Source: Acidilobaceae archaeon (GTDB taxonomy: Archaea; Thermoproteota; Thermoprotei_A; Sulfolobales; Acidilobaceae). Taken from it: 5,354 nucleotides of DNA. Location of the stretch: the NCBI GenBank assembly GCA_027013765.1, contig JALWGG010000042.1, positions 1 to 5,354 on the forward strand. Direction: 5' to 3'. Shown here piece after piece: positions 1 through 4,078 of the stretch. Both the position numbers and the translations under genes were made by a program. The stretch's first letter is position 1, and every line of letters starts with the position of its first letter. Below the pieces are notes generated by a model. The model was not told where the DNA came from, made no database searches, and worked only from the letters and a program-made list of their open reading frames with translations.

Positions 1-197
1 TCCCCACCCCTCTCAACAAGCCCTCTAAGCTTCCTCAAATGGAAGCTAAGCATGCTAGACTCGACCCCAGTACTCCTCAACAGGTCGCCATAACTAAGCC
101 CCCGGGAACCCGCTAGGAGCGCAATAATCCTCCTACGCAGCCCATGAGAGAGTGCAGCGAAAACCTCATCCAACTCCTCCACGTAAACCACCCCCAT
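1..197 (-). CDS. ArsR-like winged helix-turn-helix transcriptional regulator, N-terminal part (C-terminus beyond the window)
   Basis: An open frame starts at ATG 197 and runs off the left edge after 65 codons. It reads MGVVYVEELDEVFAALSHG, then LRRRIIALLAGSRGLSYGDL, then LRSTGVESSMLSFHLRKLRG. The order is that of an archaeal ArsR/HTH_20 domain: an 'ALSHGLRRRIIALL' helix at about residues 15-28, a 'LSYGDLLRSTGVE' helix, then the recognition helix with 'SFHLRKLRGLVE'. It probably binds DNA as a cytoplasmic dimer; nothing visible indicates an effector or metal site. An in-frame TAA lies six codons upstream, so the start is ATG 197 or the GTG two codons later. No clear Shine-Dalgarno precedes it, which suits a leaderless mRNA. 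The start lies inside a P-loop-like frame on the same strand (113-436) that looks degenerate. The fold call is fairly secure; the regulated genes are unknown. Confidence 0.72.
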   Translation of the reverse strand, partial: MGVVYVEELDEVFAALSHGLRRRIIALLAGSRGLSYGDLLRSTGVESSMLSFHLRKLRGLVERGG

Positions 198-436
198 AAC
201 ACAGGAAACGTTTTAGCACAGGCAGCACAAGACTCGGCCCCTATTAAAATGGACCTGTATACGTAATGATAAACCATTCCATCCCAAGAACCTAGTAGCT
301 TGTTAACTACTTCCCCAAGCTTGGCCTCTATAAAGCTAGTCTTGCCATAGCCCATAGGGCCTATGACCAGCATGCTGCGTAGTAGAAGCCTGGTGCGCCC
401 GGTTAGGTCCCTGCTCGGTGCTATGTAACGTAGCAC
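113..436 (-). pseudogene. P-loop ATPase fragment, probably a decayed or truncated gene
   Basis: From GTG 436 this 107-codon frame contains a good Walker A motif, GPMGYGKTS, at residues 26-34, preceded by a hydrophobic strand (RSMLVIG), as in archaeal AAA/STAND-type ATPases. Protein-like sequence fades after about residue 65 (VYHYVYRSIL). The rest is Cys/Trp-rich and overlaps, in another frame, the start of the winged-helix gene. No Walker B or sensor region exists. The frame stays open upstream of the GTG to about position 505, and that stretch (RIVVYVTQTDKDRER) also looks protein-like but has no ATG, GTG or TTG. Both ends therefore seem damaged: a 5' part without a start and a 3' part lost. 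Alternatively it is a small expressed peptide, but a P-loop protein this short would lack hydrolytic machinery. Known of the family: such ATPases are about 350-450 residues. Pseudogene status is inference. Confidence 0.45.
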
Positions 437-495
437 TCTCTCCCTGTCCTTGTCTGTCTGTGTTACATAAACTACTATACGGGGTGCCCCTAGGC

Positions 496-663
496 ATGGA
501 GTCCTTCAGGGAGCGCAGGAAGAAGGCGGGGATACTACTAAGCTACGCTGGGGAGGCCAGGAGCAGGCAAGCCACCAGAGAAGCACTCAAAGTGTACAAG
601 GCCTGGCTTGACGGCAAGATAAGCTATCGTGAAGCCCTCAAACTAATCAAGCAAATTCATTAA
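496..663 (+). CDS. Small basic protein of unknown function (55 aa)
   Basis: The frame from ATG 496 encodes MESFRERRKKAGILLSYAGE and ends ...YREALKLIKQIH at TAA. I do not recognise a family. It is strongly basic and predicted mostly helical, with a charged first 12 residues and an amphipathic C-terminal half (REALKVYKAWLDGKISYREALKLI), which would suit a small nucleic-acid-binding or partner-binding protein; that is inference. The frame can be extended to GTG 418, but the added part is Cys/Leu/Pro-rich and unlike coding sequence. GGGGTG at 481-486 also sits nine bases before ATG 496 as a plausible Shine-Dalgarno. A TATA-like ACATAAAC at 464-471 lies about 28 bp before the ATG. It is transcribed away from the P-loop fragment, and a short T-run (725-729) downstream could end the transcript. 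It could be a chance frame or a gene remnant. Confidence 0.45.
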   Translation: MESFRERRKKAGILLSYAGEARSRQATREALKVYKAWLDGKISYREALKLIKQIH

Positions 664-723
664 GCAAATAGCAGCCAAGGGGCAGACACTCAGGAACCCC
701 AATACTGCATGGGTCCCCTAGGC

Positions 724-730
724 CTTTTTC
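724..730 (+). terminator. Possible oligo-T terminator after the small basic protein gene
   Basis: The plus strand reads CCTAGGCC then TTTTT (725-729) followed by CC, about 60 bp after the stop of the 496-663 gene. Archaeal transcription often stops at short T-runs without a strong hairpin. A weak GGG/CCC pairing lies just upstream. This rests on the T-run alone. Confidence 0.25.
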
Positions 731-1039
731 CATGATGATCATGTTGTTGTATGCCTGGCATAGAACAGGGGGACCTGAGGCTAGCCTTCATGGCCTCATT
801 GCTGTGGGGCAAGGTCCCGAGCGGGGCCTACCGGCTTTTGGGTTGGACTACAAGATATGGGGCATCTACTATGTCAATCAGGGTGGATGGCATAGGCTGG
901 GAGAGGTTATGGCTGCCGAGACCCTATTCATAGTATTCCTGGCTAGTAATATTGTAATATACTACTGGCCCAGCCTGAGCCCCCAGATCCTAGGCCAGAG
1001 GCAGGAACTCCCCGGCCTACCCACGAGACGCGGGTGCTA

Positions 1040-1094
1040 GTACCCCAAGGTACTACCTGGTACCTTATCCCCTAATTCAAGTACCATATAGTAC
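1040..1094. repeat. Five GTAC palindromes on one helical face, forming overlapping inverted repeats
   Basis: GTAC begins at 1040, 1050, 1060, 1081 and 1091, so the spacings are 10, 10, 21 and 10 bp, close to whole turns of B-DNA. The flanks make hairpin-capable repeats: AGTACC/GGTACT (1039-1044 and 1049-1054, 4-base loop), GGTAC/GTACC (1049-1053 and 1060-1064), and GTACC repeated directly at 1081 and 1091. The spacing suggests cooperative binding of a dimeric protein along one side of the DNA. It lies about 75 bp upstream of the guide RNA. Function is inference. Confidence 0.5.
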
Positions 1095-1108
1095 CAGGAC
1101 CTCGGGGA

Positions 1109-1122
1109 GGACAGTTCTGTCC
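1109..1122. repeat. Perfect inverted repeat GGACAG-TT-CTGTCC
   Basis: Six-base arms (1109-1114 and 1117-1122) flank a 2-base centre. The stem can be lengthened by three G-C pairs (1105-1107 with 1123-1125) past a bulged A. A second small hairpin, CGGG-CTTCT-CCCG (1125-1137), follows and ends in TTTT (1139-1142). It could be a dimer operator, or an RNA stem ending a transcript upstream of the guide RNA. The sequence alone does not decide. Confidence 0.35.
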
Positions 1123-1170
1123 CCCGGGCTTCTCCCGCTTTTACCCCTCTAGGATGGTCAGGGAATGGCT

Positions 1171-1242
1171 GGGGCGGCGGGTGTGATGTGGATCCAACCC
1201 GCTGACCCGTGATGTGCGGCAGACACGCTGACCCGCCGCCCC
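1171..1242 (+). ncRNA. Archaeal box C/D guide sRNA for 2'-O-methylation
   Basis: All four boxes occur in order with canonical spacing: C box GTGATGT (1183-1189), D' box CTGA (1202-1205), C' box GTGATGT (1209-1215) and D box CTGA (1228-1231). Both guides are exactly 12 nt (1190-1201 GGATCCAACCCG; 1216-1227 GCGGCAGACACG) and the D'-C' spacer is 3 nt (CCC). The closing stem is perfect: GGGGCGGCGGG (1171-1181) pairs with CCCGCCGCCCC (1232-1242). Known of the family: L7Ae binds the C/D and C'/D' k-turns, Nop5 and fibrillarin join, and the target nucleotide pairing with the fifth base upstream of D or D' is methylated. Here both such bases are A, so both predicted target nucleotides are U. C and C' both end in U rather than the usual A (RUGAUGA). 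A weak TATA-like CTTTTA (1138-1143) lies about 30 bp upstream. No host gene overlaps. Confidence 0.88.
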
Positions 1243-1262
1243 CGATACAGTATACACCCTAG

Positions 1263-1502
1263 GGCCCCAATAAACCCTACGGGCCAGTTTTATCCCCTCA
1301 GGCTACCACAGCCATTACGGTAAAGGGGATACTTCCAGCCCGCCCCCGGGCCCTTTATAAGGCCCCCATACTAGGCGGCGAGGGCAAGCGAGGGGTAGCA
1401 TTCACCCAAGCGGAGCTGTATAGGCTCATGGACCTGAGCTACATGCTGGTATTCGAAGAAGAGTTCAAACCCAAGACACTAGTGGAAGCGAAGGAGAGGT
1501 AG
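1263..1502 (+). pseudogene. Startless open frame with a protein-like C-terminal end, possible gene remnant
   Basis: After TAG 1260-1262 the frame is open for 79 codons to TAG 1500-1502. It contains no ATG, GTG or TTG until ATG 1428, which leaves 24 residues (MDLSYMLVFEEEFKPKTLVE plus AKER). The stretch from about 1384 (GKRGVAFTQAELYRLMDLSY) has amphipathic, charged, protein-like sequence, while the part before it is Pro/Arg-rich and overlaps a TATA-like element. I do not recognise the family. The simplest reading is the 3' end of a decayed gene. A 24-residue microprotein driven by the internal TATA box is the alternative. Confidence is low for both. Confidence 0.25.
1354..1361 (+). promoter_or_regulatory. 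TATA-box-like element TTTATAAG
   Basis: TTTATAAG stands in G+C-rich surroundings (CCGGGCCC before, GCCCCC after). It matches the archaeal TATA box well and would place a plus-strand start at about 1380-1384, upstream of ATG 1428. The reverse strand reads CTTATAAA, so it could also fire leftward, antisense to the region downstream of the guide RNA. No clear purine-rich BRE precedes it on the plus strand. Confidence 0.35.
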
Positions 1503-1858
1503 GAATAGGACAGCGTAGAATTCAGCATAGCATTGTTATGGGCGTAGTTATTGTCCGGATGCCTAGGCTTTTAATAATGTCATTAAGAGACAGCCCCAAA
1601 TATAATTAATGAGAATAAGCCGCCAGCCAAATATCCCCTGTTTAATAGGCTTTTTCCCGATACCTACCTCTCTGCAGTATGCATAGTTCTCTAGCACTAC
1701 AGCAACATCATTCGAATCAGCACACTTACACTTTTTAAGAGACTACCTGGTTAAGGAGTAGTGGGATCCGGGGTTGAAGAGGAAGATAACTAAGTCGATA
1801 GGGCCCTGCGACTGGCTAGAGGAGTTCAGCGAAGAACACAGACAGGTTAAGAGGGATA

Positions 1859-1877
1859 CTAGGGGCTTTGCCCCTAG
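1859..1877. repeat. Perfect 8-bp hairpin two bases beyond the tRNA-Glu 3' end
   Basis: CTAGGGGC (1859-1866) and GCCCCTAG (1870-1877) flank a TTT centre. On the minus strand it begins two bases after the encoded CCA of tRNA-Glu. It could fold in the tRNA precursor trailer as a processing or termination signal, or mark an insertion scar. There is no strong T-run after it, so a standard terminator is not shown. Confidence 0.45.
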
Positions 1878-1879
1878 AC

Positions 1880-1957
1880 TGGTGCCGCGGCCGGGATTTG
1901 AACCCGGGTCACGGGCTCGAAAGGCCCGCATACTGGGCCGGGCTATACTACCGCGGC
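1880..1957 (-). tRNA. tRNA-Glu, anticodon UUC, with encoded CCA
   Basis: The minus strand folds as a full cloverleaf. The acceptor stem GCCGCGG/CCGCGGC has seven pairs; U8 and A9 follow. The D stem is GTAT/GTAT with two G-U pairs and an 11-base loop containing A14, G18-G19 and A21. The anticodon stem CGGGC/GCCCG carries the loop CTTTCGA, giving anticodon TTC. The variable loop is TGAC, and the T arm is CCGGG-TTCAAAT-CCCGG. The discriminator is A at 1883 and CCA is encoded at 1880-1882. It has no intron. It decodes GAA (and GAG by wobble). It lies 30 bp downstream of sfsA on the same strand. U34 of this tRNA is a known target of Ncs6-type 2-thiolation, and an Ncs6/TtuA-like gene heads the cluster. 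Confidence 0.96.
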
Positions 1958-1985
1958 TCCCGTTGGTTATTGGAGTTTGCACGGG

Positions 1986-1993
1986 ATTTATAG
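1986..1993 (-). promoter_or_regulatory. Likely TATA box of the tRNA-Glu gene, overlapping the sfsA stop codon
   Basis: The minus strand reads CTATAAAT, and its TAA is the sfsA stop codon. The box centre is about 32 bp from the tRNA 5' end, so initiation about 26 bp downstream would fall near 1963, leaving a leader of about 6 nt. The position fits an archaeal tRNA promoter. No other TATA-like sequence is closer than the weak AATAAC at about 1967-1972. Confidence 0.5.
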
Positions 1994-2731
1994 GTTTGAC
2001 TCTGATTCTTTGACCCATTCCCTGCATAGGGGGAGGTCTGGGTTCTCTAGGTATATCTGGGCATTGGTTCCTGTGTAGGTCGTGTATAGTGATACTGCCT
2101 TGACGGGTACCCCGTTTGTGAGTGCTCTGGTTAGCTCTTGGTATAGGCCTGGGTCGCCCTCCTTATAGGGTTTGAAGCATCTTGCACCTGGGAATGCGGC
2201 TATCATTATAATCATTGCATCCACGCTCTCTCCTGCTAGGGTTATAATCTCCTTGACGTGTCTTCTACCCCTCTCTGTAGGGCAATCAGGGTACATTGCC
2301 TCCCCTGAAGGACCTTCTAGGACTGCACTCTTCACCTCTACAAGGACCTCTCTACCTCTGCATTCGAGCCTGTAGTCTAGGACCGATGTGGGGGTTTTCG
2401 GGTTCCTAGCCGTTATCCTGCACCCGGCTAGCCAGGGTATTACACCTTTTTCGATTGCCTTCTCTAGAGCTTGCATCTGCATCCTGGTATCTATTAGTGC
2501 ATACCCGCCCCTATGCTGGACCGCCATCAACCTGTGCTTAAGTTTTACACCGTTTATCCTATACGCTATGCACCTCCTCCCCTTAACAAGGAAATCGTGT
2601 AGGCGGCCCGTGTTTGTTATGTGTATCCTCTCTTCTCTACCCCTTATCACTGCTATACCGGTGAACCTGTTGAGCCTCTCTATGAATATACATGGCTCTG
2701 CGGGGTGTTCTAGGAGTAGTGTATGGCCCAC
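1988..2731 (-). CDS. sfsA: SfsA family nuclease/DNA-binding protein
   Basis: The 247-residue product matches the SfsA family in length and motif order. An N-terminal OB-fold-like part includes the signature TNTGR (39-43). The C-terminal restriction-nuclease-like domain has Asp118 in TSVLDYRLEC, EVKS at 131-134 (acidic residue then Lys, the metal-binding nuclease core), and the family block YPDCPTERGRRHV at 146-158. Known of the family: SfsA was named for stimulating maltose fermentation in E. coli and binds DNA. Its cellular role in archaea is unsettled, and the catalytic residues look intact here. The GTG start (2731) directly follows the TAG of the L13e gene without a spacer, which implies translational coupling. 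AAGGTGG near the end of the L13e frame could serve as the ribosome binding site. The stop codon lies inside the putative tRNA-Glu TATA box. Family call is secure; physiological role is not. Confidence 0.93.
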   Translation of the reverse strand: MGHTLLLEHPAEPCIFIERLNRFTGIAVIRGREERIHITNTGRLHDFLVKGRRCIAYRINGVKLKHRLMAVQHRGGYALIDTRMQMQALEKAIEKGVIPWLAGCRITARNPKTPTSVLDYRLECRGREVLVEVKSAVLEGPSGEAMYPDCPTERGRRHVKEIITLAGESVDAMIIMIAAFPGARCFKPYKEGDPGLYQELTRALTNGVPVKAVSLYTTYTGTNAQIYLENPDLPLCREWVKESESNL

Positions 2732-2974
2732 CTAGCCCTTCCCCACCTTCTTAAGGTATTCCTTCAGCGCCTCTACATTCCATGGATGTACGCTTCTCCT
2801 CCTCTTATCTACTGGCAGCCCCAGCCTGCGGGCTTGCTTCGGCGTCAGCCCTACCTCCTTCAGCTCTCCTATACTGAAGCCCCGGCCCCTCCTCATCTTA
2901 GGCTCTATGGGGCCATCCTTTACAAGTCTAGGCTTCTTAACTATTGGTACCGGAGGCTCCGCCTTCTCTCCCAT
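2732..2974 (-). CDS. rpl13e: Large-subunit ribosomal protein L13e (crenarchaeal type)
   Basis: The product has the archaeal eL13/L13e pattern: PIVKKPRLVKDG near the N-terminus, the 'GRGFSIGELKEVGL' block, TPKQARRLGLPVDKRRRS in the middle, and an amphipathic C-terminal helix (NVEALKEYLKKV). It is small and basic, as expected for a protein on 23S rRNA in the 50S subunit. I chose ATG 2974 (80 aa) because AGGGGGTTA lies just upstream as a Shine-Dalgarno and 19 bp then separate it from the preceding stop. A GTG at 3001 would add nine residues (MHDGYRGLG), overlap the upstream gene by 8 bp and lacks a ribosome binding site. It lies between the tRNA thiolase gene and sfsA, and its stop abuts the sfsA GTG. 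Translation genes and tRNA-modification genes are commonly clustered in archaea. Confidence 0.88.
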   Translation of the reverse strand: MGEKAEPPVPIVKKPRLVKDGPIEPKMRRGRGFSIGELKEVGLTPKQARRLGLPVDKRRRSVHPWNVEALKEYLKKVGKG

Positions 2975-2993
2975 CCCTAACCCCCTATACCCG

Positions 2994-3992
2994 TCATGCA
3001 CTGGTTCTGGTTAAAAATATTGGAGGCTGCTTGATTGAGTAGATGGGCTTCTCTACACCCGCCTCTTCTAGGATCTCGCAGAGCTTGCATAATCTCCTAT
3101 TGTAGCTGGTCGGCTCGCCGCATTTAGCACACCTAGGCAGCTCCTCCCTGGAGAGCCTCTTTGCATGGTCCTCCAGGGCCTCGTCTAAGCTTTCTAGTAG
3201 CCTTAACAGTGAGCCAGGCGACTCCTCCTCCAGCCTATACAGTTCCTCCCTGACTACTGCCCTGAGTGTGGGGAACCTGTTGATGAACATGCACTCCGTC
3301 TCCTGCAGTGGATACCCCATCTGGACGGCGTATACCGCGGTCTCCCATTCATAGATTTTCCTAAGAGGCTTTATCCTGGGGACTATCCCCGTGCTCATGG
3401 GGGGGCTTAGCGGGTGTTGCCTGAGGAGCCCAATAATGTCTCCGCGTAGCATGTTCACGACTGCTGTCTGAGCCTCGTCATCTAGGTTGTGAGCCGTCGC
3501 AGTCTTATCTACGCCATACATCCTGGCATATGCGTTCAGGATCCTCCTCCTGCTAATCCCGCAGTAGGTGCATGGCGAATGCTTTACCCCCCGGGCCCTG
3601 GCTCTCTGCACTATCTCATAGAGGCTGTATCCTGTATACTCCCTTATGCTGGTGACTACTACGTCGACCCCCAGGTCCCGCGCGTGCCTCCTTATCTTCA
3701 CTATATCCTCTTCCCTATTATACCCAGGTATCCCCTCTATTATCGAGACCCCCACGAGCTTGGAGGGATCGTGTATACCTGCCAATATATCAAGCATTAC
3801 GTAGCTATCCTTACCACCGCTAAGCCCTAGGAGGACCTTGTCCCCTGGCTCCAGCATCTTCCACCTCTCAACCTCCCTCTTAACCCTACTCCTGACATCC
3901 TCTATGAAGCACTCCCTGCATAGGGCCCTGCCAGTATGAGGCTGGTACACTATAGCCTTCCTCAAGCCGCACACGCTACACATGGCAGCCAT
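2994..3992 (-). CDS. ncs6: tRNA 2-thiolation protein, Ncs6/TtuA (TtcA-like) family
   Basis: This is a 332-residue PP-loop ATP pyrophosphatase. The N-terminal zinc finger has Cys5-Cys8 and Cys25-Cys28. The PP-loop LSGGKDS is at 57-63. A CTYC pair (Cys141/Cys144) with Cys234 in ETECMF matches the three-cysteine site that holds the catalytic Fe-S cluster in TtuA. AHNLDDEAQT is at 167-176, and a second zinc finger has Cys288-Cys291 and Cys302-Cys305. The enzyme adenylates a uridine C2 oxygen in tRNA and replaces it with sulfur. Family members act on U34 (Ncs6/NcsA, for Lys, Gln and Glu tRNAs) or on T54 (TtuA, in thermophiles). Sequence alone does not let me choose, so the symbol is provisional. 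ATG 3992 is taken as the start; ATG 3983 would remove only three residues. A CCTATAAC element about 45 bp upstream may be its TATA box. L13e follows 19 bp downstream. Confidence 0.93.
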   Translation of the reverse strand: MAAMCSVCGLRKAIVYQPHTGRALCRECFIEDVRSRVKREVERWKMLEPGDKVLLGLSGGKDSYVMLDILAGIHDPSKLVGVSIIEGIPGYNREEDIVKIRRHARDLGVDVVVTSIREYTGYSLYEIVQRARARGVKHSPCTYCGISRRRILNAYARMYGVDKTATAHNLDDEAQTAVVNMLRGDIIGLLRQHPLSPPMSTGIVPRIKPLRKIYEWETAVYAVQMGYPLQETECMFINRFPTLRAVVREELYRLEEESPGSLLRLLESLDEALEDHAKRLSREELPRCAKCGEPTSYNRRLCKLCEILEEAGVEKPIYSIKQPPIFLTRTSA

Positions 3993-4034
3993 CTAAACCA
4001 GCACCCGCCCCAGGCAAGCCCTATGACAACCATT

Positions 4035-4042
4035 GTTATAGG
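4035..4042. promoter_or_regulatory. TATA-like element in the divergent ncs6/HAD spacer, readable both ways
   Basis: GTTATAGG on the plus strand is CCTATAAC on the minus. Taking about 26 bp to the start site, it predicts a plus transcript from about 4064 (leader of about 15 nt to ATG 4079) and a minus transcript from about 4012 (leader of about 20 nt to ATG 3992). The 86-bp spacer has one other TATA-like stretch (CATATACG, 4047-4054), so the assignment is tentative. Confidence 0.35.
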
Positions 4043-4043
4043 C

Positions 4044-4059
4044 ATTCATATACGTGAAT
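4044..4059. repeat. Imperfect 16-bp palindrome ATTCA-TATACG-TGAAT
   Basis: Five-base arms with a 6-bp centre sit between the divergent ncs6-like and HAD genes, next to the TATA-like element. The position and symmetry suit an operator for a dimeric regulator. No second copy exists in the window, though TTAAT-6 bp-ATTAA at 1571-1586 has the same geometry with different arms. Confidence 0.3.
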
Positions 4060-4063
4060 CTAT

Positions 4064-4078
4064 GGGTGCTAGGCACCT
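4064..4078 (+). promoter_or_regulatory. Short hairpin directly before the HAD gene start, containing its Shine-Dalgarno-like GGGTG
   Basis: GGGTGC (4064-4069) pairs with GCACCT (4073-4078) around a TAG loop, using five Watson-Crick pairs plus one G-U. ATG 4079 follows at once. GGGTG is the only Shine-Dalgarno-like sequence for this gene, so the stem could hide it. With a predicted start site near 4064 the hairpin would be the whole leader. This is inference from sequence. Confidence 0.35.

Larger units (their letters stand above)
664..1742. other. Gene-poor region of about 1.1 kb containing a guide RNA and repeats
   Basis: No frame here has convincing protein character. Open frames at 732-1040 and 751-933 overlap each other, lack ribosome binding sites and contain no recognisable motif. 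What can be supported inside is listed separately: a T-run (724-730), phased GTAC sites (1040-1094), an inverted repeat (1109-1122), a box C/D sRNA (1171-1242), a TATA element (1354-1361) and a startless open frame (1263-1502). From about 1568 to 1625 the sequence is much richer in A+T than its surroundings and holds TTAAT-6 bp-ATTAA (1571-1586). On the minus strand, 1563-1742 is open for 59 codons without a good start (only GTG 1697) and contains VVLENYAYCREVGIG. This could be a remnant, but I cannot support a gene. Confidence 0.5.

Noticed and set aside
418..495. N-terminal extension of the small basic protein to GTG 418
   Set aside because: The added 26 residues are Cys/Leu/Pro-rich, overlap the opposite-strand frame, and ATG 496 has a better-placed ribosome binding site.
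680..688. GGCAGACAC also occurs at 680-688 and within the sRNA D guide
   Set aside because: A single 9-base match in the same orientation could not base-pair with the guide and is best taken as chance.
732..778. Second box C/D candidate: ATGATGA at 732-738 and CTGA at 775-778
   Set aside because: The C-D distance is right, but there is no D' or C' box between them at the required spacing and no complementary closing stem.
732..1040. Two overlapping plus-strand frames (102 and 60 codons)
   Set aside because: No motif, no ribosome binding site, no consistent frame preference, and they overlap each other. One has a hydrophobic run, but not a convincing membrane protein.
1684..1730. Minus-strand CTGA followed by ATGATGT, like a D'/C' pair
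   Set aside because: No C box upstream and no D box 12 nt downstream, so the full architecture is missing.
1743..2027. Open frames on both strands across the tRNA (plus strand 1774-2013, minus strand 1743-2027)
   Set aside because: They run through tRNA-Glu; the plus-strand frame gives the well-known spurious peptide GFEPGSRARKA from the antisense of a tRNA. The part before the tRNA (WLEEFSEEHRQVK) is protein-like, but too short to support a gene.
2975..3001. Upstream GTG start for L13e (nine more residues)
   Set aside because: No Shine-Dalgarno, overlaps the preceding stop, and ATG 2974 has AGGGGGTTA just before it. It cannot be excluded.
3489..3830. Plus-strand open frame inside the thiolase gene, and similar frames inside sfsA, L13e, HAD and the right-edge gene
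   Set aside because: These are antisense or out-of-frame readings of well-supported genes in a G+C-rich sequence, without their own start signals.
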